From NCBI GenBank assembly GCA_903844815.1, contig CAIMVD010000172.1, positions 1-64,000 of the forward strand: a stretch of 64,000 nt of DNA, written 5' to 3'. The notes beneath the pieces were generated by a model. It was not told the origin of the DNA. It saw only the letters and a list, made by a program, of their open reading frames with translations, and searched no databases. This document shows, one piece after another, positions 1 through 10,143 of this stretch. Origin of the DNA: an uncultured Bacteroidota bacterium (lineage in GTDB: Bacteria > Bacteroidota > Bacteroidia > Bacteroidales > VadinHA17). The position numbers were made by a program, and so were the translations under genes. The stretch's first letter is position 1, and every line of letters begins with the position of its first letter.

Positions 1-3000
1 AAGAGAAGTGAGGTGCCTGGCCAGCTGATTGGATCTCTCATTAAGCTCTCTGTAGGTCAACGATGAACTACCCGAAATAACGGCAGTCCTTTCAGACTGA
101 AGTACTGACTGCTCTTCAAAAGAGGTCTGTACAAAACCAGCTGGAACAGCTGTTACAGTGTCATTAAAATCCGAAAGCAGCTTCTTGTCTCCGGACGAAA
201 TCAGCGAGAGCTCCGATATCGAAAGTCCGGGATTGGCAACTGCTGACTGAACAAGATGTACAAAGTTATCCTTCAAACGGATGATGGTCTCACGTTTGAG
301 GATGTCTATATTAAATTCGATCTCTCCTTCAATCTCCCCGCTATTTTCCCATAAATTGATAGTGATGTCGAATGGAGATACACATTCATTGACATTCACA
401 CGTTCGCCCCTGCATCCTCTTAATTCAAATGGTTTTGCAGAATTTGCAAGCCATGCCACGGCAATCTGGAAGATAGGGTTAATATTTGGAGACCGCTCAG
501 GATTCACTATCTCAACAATTTTCTCAAATGGAAGTTCCTGATGTGCAATCGCCCTTAAAACAGCATTTTTAGTATAGTTAATAAAAGTACCTGTCTTCTC
601 GCTTTCGTCGATTTGAAGTCTGACGGGAATTGTATTAACGAACATTCCGAAGATGTTCTCAAGGCTGGAATGGTTCCTGTTCGACACATGGGTTCCTATG
701 CATATATCGTTCTCGCCGGAGTACTTCTGCAAAAGAATACCAAGGTAAGAAAGCAGTGTGGCAAAAAGTGTAGCATGCTCCTTTCTGGCAACTTCCTTAA
801 GCTTTACAGTATATTCTGCTGAAATCCTGAAGTCTTCCTTTTCTCCGAAACCCGACATGCTGTCCTTTCTTGGAAAATCGTACGGGAAGTTAAGTACGGG
901 AGAGGTATCTTTCAGATTTTCAGCCCAGAAACGGGATGATTCGGCTTCATTCTTCTTGGCATCTGCATCGTACAAACCTCCTGCGTAATCGAGGTAATAA
1001 TTTCTTACATCTTCTAGTTCTGCTTCCTTATTTTCTATCAGACTATTATAGATAGTCCTCAGATCCTGAAGAAAAACACTCCATGACCAACCGTCGAAAA
1101 TAAGATGATGAATTGTAACATGAAAAACAAAACTGTTGTTATTCTCTTTAAGCAGATACAGTCTGTACAGAGGACCGCTTTCAAGGTCAAATTGTTTACG
1201 TGAATCGTGTCCAATGAAAGAGAGTATTCTTTCTTCATTGTTACCTGAGCGATTATCGGAGAAGTCGTGTTGTTCAATGACAACCTCTTTCGGGATAATC
1301 TCACAATACGGGTTTCCGTCTTTTTGTTTAAAAAGCGAGAACATTATAAAATGTCTGTTGAAGAGCAGATTAATACTCTTCTGGAAGTCATCGGTATTCA
1401 GGTCACCTGTGAAACGGGTAGTGAAAGGGATGTTATAAGCAGGATTAGATCCGTCAAGCTGAGAAACAATCCAGATCCTGTTTTGGGTATAAGTCAGGGG
1501 GAAGTTTAAAAGATCTATTTTGCCGACGCTTTCGCCACCGGCTTCCTGTGCTGAAAATTCCCCTGCAAGTTTTGATGTTAATTTATTAATTGTTGAATTA
1601 TCCAGAAAATCCTGAAGGGAGATCCTGAATCCCAGTTCTTCCTTTATCCTTGTAAGAATCTGCAGTGCAAGGAGGGAATGTCCTCCTATCTCAAAGAAAT
1701 CCTCATCGGGTCCAATTTCATCACGTCCGGTGAGCGACTTCCAGATCCCGGTAATTCTCCCTGATGTTTTGTCTGAAACTTTTCCCCTTTCAGTTCCGGC
1801 ATCAGGCGGTGAAATTTCACCCTTAGCCCTGTCATCGCTATAATCAATAAAAGAAGGTCCCTCATATTCCAGCCAGTGGCGCTTCTTATCAAATGGGTAT
1901 CCCGGAAGAGTAATTTTCACAGGACTGCTTCCATTTCTCAGCGCGCCGTGGTTTATTTTGATCCCCAGATTATGAATATTACCCAGGGCTGCAACCAGTT
2001 TATGCCTTTCATCGGTGCTATCTGATTTGCCTAAAGTACTTATTATCCTTTTTTTATTCGTGACATCCTTATTCTGCCTTATCATCGAACTAAGGTGGGT
2101 ATCGGGACCCACTTCGAGGAAAACAGTTTCTTCGCTCTTAGCAATAGCAGAAACGCCTCTCCCAAACATAACAGTATTTCGTAATTGCTTTGCCCAGTAG
2201 TCACCTGATACAGCCTGACCGGGGGTGATAAAATCACCTGTTACACAGGAGATGAATGGCAGTACAGGTGCAGATAAACGGAAACTGTTAACGTAGGCAG
2301 TAAATTCGGCAAGAATCGGGTCAAAGGCAGCAGAGTGGAAGGCATGAGAGGTATTCAGGGGAATAAACGCAATATTATGCTCCCCGAGAAGGGTTTTCAC
2401 CTTTTCTGAATCATCAGTTTTAAAAGAGATCGTGCAGGAGGCATCGGAGTTTTCGGCTGCTATCTCGAAAAGGTGGCTGTTGAGGCTTTTCAGTTTGTCA
2501 ATTCCGGTCCTTACTGCCATCATACTGCCCGAAGGCATCGAACGCATCAGCTGCCCTCTCTTTATTACTATCCTTAAGGCGGTTTGCATATCAAATACCC
2601 CGGCAATTGTGGCAGCTGTATATTCTCCTATACTGTGACCAATAAGGTAATCGGGTTTAATATCAAGATCTTCAAGAACTCTGGCAAGCGCATACTCAAT
2701 TATGAACAGGGCAGGCTGTGTCATTTCTGTGCTTGCAAGTCTCCTGCCGGCTTCTTCTGAATTATCTGAGTTAAATAGAATTGAACGAAGGTCAGTTCCT
2801 GTTTCCGCCTTAACAATAGCAAGGCAATCATCAACAATGCTCCTGAATTTGTCATTTCTCCTGTAGAGACCGGCACCCATATTGACATACTGAGCACCCT
2901 GGCCGGGAAACATGAAAGCGATTTTGGAAGCGAGATTATCTTTTTTCCCGTCGTTAAATACAGAATTAACCGATACAATATCTTCTGTTCCCTCTGAAAC

Positions 3001-4515
3001 AATAAAGCTTCGGAATGGCATATGATTACGGCCGGCCTCAAGAGTATAGACCACATCTCCGAAGTTTACCGAAGGATTTGATTTCAAAAAATCAATAAGA
3101 TCCTGTTTTCTCTTTCCAAGCGAGAATTCCGATTTTGCCGAGAGTATTGCAAGGTAAGGCCAGTCTGATTTGTCTTCTGGTGAAGAATCAACAACGGGAG
3201 GTTCCTCTACAATAACATGAGAATTGGTCCCCCCGATACCGAAGGAACTTACGCCCATAATCAGTGGTTTATCCTCATTCCACTCTCTCATATCCTTCTG
3301 AACAAAGAATGGTGAATTCTCAAGATCAATATGAGGATTGGGTTTTGTAAAATAAAGACTGGCAGGTATTCTCTTATGATATGCAGCCAGACAGGTTTTT
3401 ATGAACCCAGCCACTCCGGCAGCTGAATCGGTATGTCCGATATTGCTTTTTACCGATCCGATGCCGCAAAATTGCTTTTTTTCTGTTTTCGCGGTGAAGA
3501 CCTTTGTAAGGGCGCCTATTTCGATTGGATCACCAAGAGAAGTAGCTGTTCCATGTGCCTCAATATAACTAATTTCCTCTGGTGATACCTCTGCGAACGA
3601 TTGAGCCATCATTATTACTTCTGCCTGTCCGTCTACACTTGGCGCGGTATAGCTTACTTTCTGACTACCGTCATTATTTAGTGCCCAGCCGCTTACAACA
3701 GCATATATAGTATCATGATCTTCAATGGCATCGTCGAGCCTTTTAAGAATAACAGCTCCAACTCCGTTACTGCCTACAGTACCTCCTGACTCAGCATCAA
3801 ATGGCCGGCACTTTCCGTCGGGTGACAGGATCGCTCCTTCCTGATATACATACCCCTTTTCCTGAGGTACTAGAATCCTTACACCCCCGGCCAGGCAAAC
3901 ATCCGATTCGAAGCTGTAAAGACTCTGACAAGCCTGTGCTATGGCAACAAGTGATGTTGAACATGCAGTCTGAACAAAAATTGCCGGTCCTTTAAGATTA
4001 AAGTTATAGGCAGTTCTCGACGACATGAATGAAATATCATTCCCAATCATTATCTGGGCATCATCGGCAAAACCGGGCTTCCTGAAACTTTCCATTTTTC
4101 TTGGATCGCTCAGGATATTATTGAAAAGATAGGAGCTCATGGTACCTCCGGCAAAAACGCCTATTGCACCTTTATAACCGACAGGATCACAACCTGCATT
4201 CTCAAATGCTTCCCAGGCTGTTTCGAGCCATAGCCGAAGCTGGGGATCAGTACCCTCAGCATCCTTTGGTGTCATACCAAAAAAACCTGCATCGAATTTA
4301 TCCACATCATTCAATACCCCTCTGACCCTTACATAATCGCTGTTTCCAGTCTGATTAATATAGTCACGTTCACTCTTTGCGAGTTCATCGTCGTTGAAGT
4401 GTTTCATCGTATCCCTTCCGGATACAAGATTTTTCCAAAACTCGTCGAGGTTATCTGAGCCCGGAAATTTGCAGGCCATACCTATGACGGCTATCTTAGT
4501 ATTAGTTGTATTCAT
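1..4515 (-). CDS. Hybrid type I PKS/NRPS megasynthase, KS-AT-carrier-C-A(partial)
   Basis: An open frame starts at ATG 4515 and runs without a stop off the left edge (1505 residues visible). Order: ketosynthase (about 1-430; active-site Cys185 in TACSTS, His321 in EAHGT, His361 in NIGHTD), acyltransferase (about 520-820; Ser628 in GHSIGEY and a downstream HAFH motif, the malonyl-type signature), carrier domain (Ser947 in GGHSLL), condensation domain (His1136, His1137, Asp1141 in HHLIFDG), then the first ~60 residues of an adenylation domain. No ketoreductase or dehydratase lies between AT and carrier, so the added C2 unit should stay a beta-keto group (inference). The preceding NRPS gene ends 36 bp upstream, so the two are probably cotranscribed and act in series: amino acid, malonate, then another amino acid. 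The product is unknown and the total length cannot be seen. Confidence 0.95.
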   Translation of the reverse strand, partial: MNTTNTKIAVIGMACKFPGSDNLDEFWKNLVSGRDTMKHFNDDELAKSERDYINQTGNSDYVRVRGVLNDVDKFDAGFFGMTPKDAEGTDPQLRLWLETAWEAFENAGCDPVGYKGAIGVFAGGTMSSYLFNNILSDPRKMESFRKPGFADDAQIMIGNDISFMSSRTAYNFNLKGPAIFVQTACSTSLVAIAQACQSLYSFESDVCLAGGVRILVPQEKGYVYQEGAILSPDGKCRPFDAESGGTVGSNGVGAVILKRLDDAIEDHDTIYAVVSGWALNNDGSQKVSYTAPSVDGQAEVIMMAQSFAEVSPEEISYIEAHGTATSLGDPIEIGALTKVFTAKTEKKQFCGIGSVKSNIGHTDSAAGVAGFIKTCLAAYHKRIPASLYFTKPNPHIDLENSPFFVQKDMREWNEDKPLIMGVSSFGIGGTNSHVIVEEPPVVDSSPEDKSDWPYLAILSAKSEFSLGKRKQDLIDFLKSNPSVNFGDVVYTLEAGRNHMPFRSFIVSEGTEDIVSVNSVFNDGKKDNLASKIAFMFPGQGAQYVNMGAGLYRRNDKFRSIVDDCLAIVKAETGTDLRSILFNSDNSEEAGRRLASTEMTQPALFIIEYALARVLEDLDIKPDYLIGHSIGEYTAATIAGVFDMQTALRIVIKRGQLMRSMPSGSMMAVRTGIDKLKSLNSHLFEIAAENSDASCTISFKTDDSEKVKTLLGEHNIAFIPLNTSHAFHSAAFDPILAEFTAYVNSFRLSAPVLPFISCVTGDFITPGQAVSGDYWAKQLRNTVMFGRGVSAIAKSEETVFLEVGPDTHLSSMIRQNKDVTNKKRIISTLGKSDSTDERHKLVAALGNIHNLGIKINHGALRNGSSPVKITLPGYPFDKKRHWLEYEGPSFIDYSDDRAKGEISPPDAGTERGKVSDKTSGRITGIWKSLTGRDEIGPDEDFFEIGGHSLLALQILTRIKEELGFRISLQDFLDNSTINKLTSKLAGEFSAQEAGGESVGKIDLLNFPLTYTQNRIWIVSQLDGSNPAYNIPFTTRFTGDLNTDDFQKSINLLFNRHFIMFSLFKQKDGNPYCEIIPKEVVIEQHDFSDNRSGNNEERILSFIGHDSRKQFDLESGPLYRLYLLKENNNSFVFHVTIHHLIFDGWSWSVFLQDLRTIYNSLIENKEAELEDVRNYYLDYAGGLYDADAKKNEAESSRFWAENLKDTSPVLNFPYDFPRKDSMSGFGEKEDFRISAEYTVKLKEVARKEHATLFATLLSYLGILLQKYSGENDICIGTHVSNRNHSSLENIFGMFVNTIPVRLQIDESEKTGTFINYTKNAVLRAIAHQELPFEKIVEIVNPERSPNINPIFQIAVAWLANSAKPFELRGCRGERVNVNECVSPFDITINLWENSGEIEGEIEFNIDILKRETIIRLKDNFVHLVQSAVANPGLSISELSLISSGDKKLLSDFNDTVTAVPAGFVQTSFEEQSVLQSERTAVISGSSSLTYRELNERSNQLARHLTSL

Positions 4516-4551
4516 ATATGGGGCGATATATTATTTAGCAAATACTATTAT

Positions 4552-7500
4552 TTAACCACGTAATTTTCTGAAGTTCGCACTTTTTTTATTTCGTGTCTTA
4601 TCGTCTATTTCCATATTTTTCTGAACCAGACTGTCGTCTTTCCTGCCTGATAAAAATTCAGCCTGATCGCGTACAGTGGGAAGCTCAAATACCTTAAGGG
4701 CTTTCAATACAATATTGAATTCCTTTGAAATTTTGTTAGTAAGACTTATTGCAAGCAATGAATTGCCTCCGATATCAAAGAAATTATCGCTTAAACTTAT
4801 GTCAGCGGTTTTCAAAATATCACTCCAGATCCTTATAAGTGCTCTTTCGGTCTGGGAGGATTTTGTCAGGTCTGTTTTCTCCCTGATACTAAGTTCCCCG
4901 GTGTCGTAAACAAGAGCTTTTCTGTCGGTTTTGCCATTTATTGTAGTAGGAAATCCATTCATGCGCTTAATTGCGGAAGGCACCATATAGGAAGGAAGTT
5001 TTGCTTTTATTATGGCAAGCAAATCCTCTTTTTCCATATTAAATGTCTCGGGTACATTAATAAATGCTACAAGCTTGTAATCCCCTTCCTCAACCTTTAA
5101 GGCACTGACGACAGTTTCTATTATCCCGTCTATTTCATTCAAAGCGGTTTCTATTTCTCCAAGCTCTACCCTGAAACCCCTTATCTTTAGCTGATTATCT
5201 GCTCTGCCCCTGAAATCGATATTCCAGTCGGGTAACCACTTTGCAAGGTCGCCGGTACGGTAAAGCCTCTCTCCGGGTTTATGGGGGTTCTCCAGAAAGA
5301 ACTTGCTGTTTAAATCATCCCTGTTAAGATAACCCGTTGAAACTCCATCACCTCCTACATATAATTCCCCAACAACACCGACAGGAAGATAGTTCATATC
5401 CCTGTCAAAAATATAAGCGGTAGAATTACTGATAGGTTTTCCGATCGGTATATTATGATTAAAATCCGTATCAATAACATAATAAGTCGAATTACACGAA
5501 TTCTCTGTTGGCCCGTAAGTATTTATCAGCTTCATTCCGGGATTATCCCTTCTTACCTTATTGGAATGAACCACAGAAACAACATCACCTCCAAGTACTA
5601 GTGTCTTAACATTCCGGAATATATCGGTCCGTGCCTCGGCAATCTGGGTAAAGAGAGCAGATGTAAGATCTACATATGAGATTCTGTTGGCCGCCAGAAA
5701 ATCGCCAAGGCTGGCAGGATCAAGGAGGGTTTCTTTATCAATTACATATAGTGTAGCGCCATTGAGCAGGGCCCCGTAAATTTCTTCAACGGATGCGTCA
5801 AAAACAATTGCGCTGCTTTGCATAACATTGTCGTCGGGCTTTATATCAATGTAGTTGGTGTTCCTTACAAGCCTTACAACTCCTCTCTGATGAATTATTG
5901 TCCCCTTGGGAATTCCGGTGGTGCCTGATGTATATATAATATATGCCAGATCGGAAGGCGAATTGACAATATCGGGATCCGATTTATTTATATGATAGGT
6001 GCTTTCCGATTCAAGTCTAAGTACTGTTACCTCCGGAGTATCTGCCTTTACTGATTTGTCGGAATTGGTCAGTATTATTCTGCATCCAGAATCGCTGATC
6101 ATAAAGGCTATCCTTTGTTCGGGATATTCGGGGTCGATTGGAACATAACCGCTGCCTGCCTTTAGAATACCGAGGATAGCAACAATCATTTCGGCCGATT
6201 TTTCAATTATAAGTCCGACCGGAGTATTCTTATCAGATCCGAGCTCTCTCAATTTCCAGGCAATCTGGTTAGCCCTCTCATTTAATTCAGTGTAGGTAAA
6301 TGTTTTTTCCCTGAAGACCAAAGCAGTTTTATGGGGAAATATCTTTACCTGCTCTTCGAAGAGTTGTGCAACTGTTTTTTCACGCGGATAGTCGGTTGTG
6401 GTATCGTTCACGGATTCTATCATACGCTTATCCTCATCCGACAAAAGGGATACCGAACTTAGAGGCATTTCTGAATCCTTAAGGAGATTATCGATAAGTG
6501 TAAGAAAATAGTTCTTTACCCTGACCGCTGTTTCATGTTTAATAATATCAACATCATATTCGATCTCTCCGTCAATACAATCCCCGTTTTCCCACATGAA
6601 AAAAGTAAAGTCAAACGAGGATATTCCATTTTCGACTGTGGTCATCTCGCCTGGAATGCCACCGAAATTCATTGGTATGGTAAGGTTGTTATACCACGAA
6701 AACGAGATTTGAAAAAAGGGATTAACCCCGGGAATTCTCTCAGGATTAACAGCTTTTACAATCTTTTCAAAAGGAAGTTCTGCGCGGGCAATAGCATCCA
6801 TGGAAGAGCGCCTCGACAACCCAACCTGATCCCTGAATCTGTTTATACCTCCTATCTTAAGTCTGACACCAACAGTATTTACAAACAAACCAAATAGTCT
6901 TTGAGCAAGGATGCCTTTTCTTGTGGAGACCGGTACCCCGATACAGATATCATTGTTACCGGTATATTTCTGAAAAAGAATACCCAGAGCAGTTAGTAAG
7001 GTATTGAACAGTGTTACATTGCTCTCCCTGCTGATTTCCCTCAGCTTAAGAGTATTATTCGGGGAAATTCTAAAAGGAACCCTGACCCCTAGCCCCGATG
7101 GTTCTGATCTCCTGTGATTATCGTAGGGGAATTTCAACTCAGGCGGACATTCCTTCAGGTACTCCTTCCAGAAAGCAAGATGCCTCTGTTCCTTTTCGGC
7201 ATTCATTGTTTCCTGTTCCATGTACGAACAATCGTAGCTGAAATACCTGATTGGCTCCAGCGGATCGCCCGCCCCCTGTAAGATATCAGTATAGATCTTA
7301 CTGAGTTCCTGAACAAAAATGCGGCGGGAGAAGCCATCGAAAATAAGATGGTGAATTGCTGCATGGAAGAAGTAGTTCCTGTCATCCTCCTTAAGCAGGT
7401 AAAGCCGGTATAATGGTCCGTTTTCCAGATCGAAAATCCTTCTTGTATTTTCCCCGGCAAATAATAAAAGTTTCTCTCTCCTGACAGAAACAGGGAATTC

Positions 7501-7782
7501 AGAGAAATCGACGAGTTCAACATCGACAGGACGCTTCTCTATTACGATATATGGAACTCCCTCATTCTGCCTGAAAACAGAGAACATTGTATGCTGCCTT
7601 TCAAAAAGAACCGACAGGCTTTGACGAAGAATTTCCAGACTTATTTCATCACTGAAATGATATGTAAGCTGCATGTTGTATGCCGGGCTTGCAAGATCCT
7701 GCTGGGCAACTATCCATAAACCCATCTGATTTGTTGACAAGGGCAAACTACTCTGATCTGTAAGATGTGTAAGTCTCTGCAT
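4552..7782 (-). CDS. Non-ribosomal peptide synthetase module, C-A-PCP
   Basis: 1076 residues form one elongation module. The condensation domain (about 10-440) has an intact HHxxxDG motif (His144, His145, Asp149). The adenylation domain (about 460-960) has A3 YTSGTTGIPKG, the A4 FDAS motif, YGPTE, YRTGDLAKW and the terminal NGKTDRKAL lysine motif. The PCP carries Ser1008 in GGNSLL, followed by a basic tail of about 50 residues that could be a docking region. Because the protein begins with a C domain and no loading module, it probably accepts an acyl group made by the ligase and carrier protein just upstream. By-eye alignment to GrsA gives the specificity residues D-A-E-D-V-G-T-C-N-K, which I cannot assign. 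It hands on to the KS-first protein that starts 36 bp downstream. Confidence 0.95.
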   Translation of the reverse strand: MQRLTHLTDQSSLPLSTNQMGLWIVAQQDLASPAYNMQLTYHFSDEISLEILRQSLSVLFERQHTMFSVFRQNEGVPYIVIEKRPVDVELVDFSEFPVSVRREKLLLFAGENTRRIFDLENGPLYRLYLLKEDDRNYFFHAAIHHLIFDGFSRRIFVQELSKIYTDILQGAGDPLEPIRYFSYDCSYMEQETMNAEKEQRHLAFWKEYLKECPPELKFPYDNHRRSEPSGLGVRVPFRISPNNTLKLREISRESNVTLFNTLLTALGILFQKYTGNNDICIGVPVSTRKGILAQRLFGLFVNTVGVRLKIGGINRFRDQVGLSRRSSMDAIARAELPFEKIVKAVNPERIPGVNPFFQISFSWYNNLTIPMNFGGIPGEMTTVENGISSFDFTFFMWENGDCIDGEIEYDVDIIKHETAVRVKNYFLTLIDNLLKDSEMPLSSVSLLSDEDKRMIESVNDTTTDYPREKTVAQLFEEQVKIFPHKTALVFREKTFTYTELNERANQIAWKLRELGSDKNTPVGLIIEKSAEMIVAILGILKAGSGYVPIDPEYPEQRIAFMISDSGCRIILTNSDKSVKADTPEVTVLRLESESTYHINKSDPDIVNSPSDLAYIIYTSGTTGIPKGTIIHQRGVVRLVRNTNYIDIKPDDNVMQSSAIVFDASVEEIYGALLNGATLYVIDKETLLDPASLGDFLAANRISYVDLTSALFTQIAEARTDIFRNVKTLVLGGDVVSVVHSNKVRRDNPGMKLINTYGPTENSCNSTYYVIDTDFNHNIPIGKPISNSTAYIFDRDMNYLPVGVVGELYVGGDGVSTGYLNRDDLNSKFFLENPHKPGERLYRTGDLAKWLPDWNIDFRGRADNQLKIRGFRVELGEIETALNEIDGIIETVVSALKVEEGDYKLVAFINVPETFNMEKEDLLAIIKAKLPSYMVPSAIKRMNGFPTTINGKTDRKALVYDTGELSIREKTDLTKSSQTERALIRIWSDILKTADISLSDNFFDIGGNSLLAISLTNKISKEFNIVLKALKVFELPTVRDQAEFLSGRKDDSLVQKNMEIDDKTRNKKSANFRKLRG

Positions 7783-7903
7783 TTTAACTTGTTTATCTAT
7801 TCATGCAATAATATCTCAAATAGCAAGCCTGCATATAATTTACCAGCCGGCGTGGTGACAGGCTTCAAATTTTTAAAAAAGATACCGGAGCCACTACCGT
7901 TTA

Positions 7904-9310
7904 TTAGCGAATAGGCAGATTTGCATAAATAGTCTTCCCTGAAGTATTTTTAGGAATCTTGTCGATATACCTGATAGAAAATCCTCTGATATTAATTCCT
8001 GTTTTCAATGCCAGATACTCTCTTATTTCCTGTTCCCGGGAAATGTCGCTGATATATACTATCATATGATCATCCTCTCCCGTACAGGCGCAGTCGGATA
8101 TTATGTTTTTCAGGAGACGTTCGGTCTCATCAAGATTAACCCTGTTTCCGAAAAGTTTGATGAACCTTTTTTTCCTTCCCACAATATAGTAAAAGTTGTC
8201 ACTGTCCCTCTTTGCGATGTCACCGGTAATCAGGATTCCTTTGTTTTCATCTTCTTTTTTCAGATCGTCACCGCATTCGGCATATCCGTGCGACACATTT
8301 CCTCCTTTATAAACAAGTTCCCCGACGATTTCAGCTCCTTCAACAGGATTATTTTTGTCATCAATTATGCTAAACACACCACCGGGGATAGCGATTCCCA
8401 TACTTCCAAGCTTTGAAATGGCAAATTGGTGGGGAAGATAACTCATCCTTGCTGTGGCCTCGGTTTGTCCGTACATTACATAAAACCTTTTGTTACTCTT
8501 TAATGCCCACTCGGCGAATTCCCTGTTCAGATCGGGATTAAGCTTGCCGCCGGCCTGGGTCATGTATTTTATTGAAGGAATCTCCATTTTGAAGATATGG
8601 AGCTTTTTCAGGATTTCGTAAGTATATGGCACACCCGACATTGTTGTAGCTTCTCCCCTTTTCAGAAAAGCCCAGAATTCCTTTTCCATCAGGGTTTTAT
8701 TTGTTAAAAGGACGGTAGCACCGACAAGGAAATGACTATTTATAATTGACAGGCCAAAGGAATAATTCATCGGCATAGTCGTAATCGGACGATCTGAATC
8801 ACTTATCGCAAGGTATTCAGCAATCGAACGTGCATTGGCTTCGATGTTTGCATAGGTCAGTCGCACAAGTTTAGGACTTCCTGTGCTTCCCGATGTGGTC
8901 AGCAGAAGTGCCAGTTCGTCGTGAAGCGGGAATTGAATCTCATGACTGAGCCTTATCAAAGAATACTCATTGGAAGAAAATACGACTGTTTCATCGGAAA
9001 ATTCATGGAGTCGCGATACCGGTATCCACAGATACTCCGGCTTGTAAGTTTCGATGAGATTGAAAAGCAATTCCTTATCCAGAGAATCGTCGAGGAGTAA
9101 TGGAACAACTCTGTTTGAAATAAATGAGATGTATGCGCAGAGCGAATCAGGCCGGTTCTGGCATAATGCAAAAATCAGGCATCGGTGCCCGATCTTGCTG
9201 TACAGCAAATCAGAGAAATCAAGGATATCTCCATATTTAACTGTAATGCCGTCATCTGTTATGGCAGCAATATTGTCCCTGTGAGTTAGGAGAAGGCTAC
9301 GGTTATACAT
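7904..9310 (-). CDS. AMP-dependent acyl ligase (adenylation of a starter acid)
   Basis: A 468-residue stand-alone adenylate-forming enzyme. It has the P-loop-like motif TTSGSTGSPK (about 138-147), the MYGQTEA motif, the TGDIAKRD hinge region and the C-terminal catalytic lysine in NTSGKT (Lys459). Family members activate a carboxylic acid as an acyl-AMP and transfer it to a thiol, either CoA or a carrier protein. It lies between the C-first NRPS gene (121 bp downstream) and a stand-alone carrier protein gene upstream, so loading a fatty or other acyl starter onto that carrier protein is the simplest role (inference). It is shorter than typical fatty-acyl-AMP ligases (about 580 residues), so the substrate could be a short or aromatic acid. 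Confidence 0.85.
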   Translation of the reverse strand: MYNRSLLLTHRDNIAAITDDGITVKYGDILDFSDLLYSKIGHRCLIFALCQNRPDSLCAYISFISNRVVPLLLDDSLDKELLFNLIETYKPEYLWIPVSRLHEFSDETVVFSSNEYSLIRLSHEIQFPLHDELALLLTTSGSTGSPKLVRLTYANIEANARSIAEYLAISDSDRPITTMPMNYSFGLSIINSHFLVGATVLLTNKTLMEKEFWAFLKRGEATTMSGVPYTYEILKKLHIFKMEIPSIKYMTQAGGKLNPDLNREFAEWALKSNKRFYVMYGQTEATARMSYLPHQFAISKLGSMGIAIPGGVFSIIDDKNNPVEGAEIVGELVYKGGNVSHGYAECGDDLKKEDENKGILITGDIAKRDSDNFYYIVGRKKRFIKLFGNRVNLDETERLLKNIISDCACTGEDDHMIVYISDISREQEIREYLALKTGINIRGFSIRYIDKIPKNTSGKTIYANLPIR

Positions 9311-9407
9311 AATAAAATTAGTATTTTAATTATCTCATTCGTATATCATAATTTGCCAAGAATCAGGACGAGAACAGAAAAAACTCAGAATAAACCGGCA
9401 TAAATTC

Positions 9408-10055
9408 TCATTCTGATTTAGTTACAAAATATGCTGTTCTTAAAAAATATGAAAACCAACTCACTATCCCAATGAACTTCAGCATGTCCTCGATTACCTG
9501 GGAATAGGAATTAGTGAATCCAATAACTATTAAATAATCGGATATGGCTGAAGCTCCAAGAAAACCAAAAGCAAGGATTAAGAGTATATAATCCGTTTGA
9601 AGTAAGAATTTCCAGAAGAAATAAACCAAAGCAATTACGGATAATCCGTAAAAAACGAAGAACACATTTTCATCGACATGAAGATATTCCGGGAATATCA
9701 TGTCGTGAAGCAAAAACTGATCATCAATCAACATCATCAGTGTAATAAATCCGGCATAAACAAGAAAGTTCGTTTGTATTTTTGGCTTTCCTGCCATTGA
9801 TGAAAGTTTTGATGAATAGAAAAGAATTGCTGCCGTTGAACACCACATTAAAATTCCAATATTCGACACAAGCCCTATATATGGCTTTGTCTCCATTAAC
9901 TGGACGGGATCTCTTGACAGATATGAAAAATGAAAGTCATTTAGAAGTGAGAATATCCCCATTGCAATCATAAAGAGCACGCCGGGAATGAAAATTTTTA
10001 CCATAGTCAGTAGGGAATCTTTCCGGAATACATTTTTTAAAGTAATAAATTCCAT
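9408..10055 (-). CDS. Polytopic membrane protein of unknown function in the NRPS operon
   Basis: About 215 residues from the preferred ATG at 10055. An in-frame ATG at 10115 would add 20 polar residues that look like leader rather than protein. The sequence contains about six or seven hydrophobic segments and a conserved-looking acidic/His stretch (LIDDQFLLHD) at the edge of one segment. I do not recognise a named family; similar LDDxFLLHE-type stretches occur in uncharacterised membrane proteins. It sits between the carrier protein and the acyl ligase, so it may be a membrane enzyme acting on an acyl chain or precursor, or an export or immunity protein. All of these are inference. Confidence 0.7.
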   Translation of the reverse strand: MEFITLKNVFRKDSLLTMVKIFIPGVLFMIAMGIFSLLNDFHFSYLSRDPVQLMETKPYIGLVSNIGILMWCSTAAILFYSSKLSSMAGKPKIQTNFLVYAGFITLMMLIDDQFLLHDMIFPEYLHVDENVFFVFYGLSVIALVYFFWKFLLQTDYILLILAFGFLGASAISDYLIVIGFTNSYSQVIEDMLKFIGIVSWFSYFLRTAYFVTKSE

Positions 10056-10143
10056 AGTTTTTGTTTTTAACCTATTCAAGTTACAATTCCGACTAAAATA
10101 AAAATCCCAGCCCACTTCCAGGATGGCCTTTCTTATAACAGTT

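Noticed and set aside
10056-10115. Longer start for the membrane protein in the NRPS operon
   Set aside because: The extra 20 residues are polar and unlike the remaining sequence; ATG 10055 is preferred.
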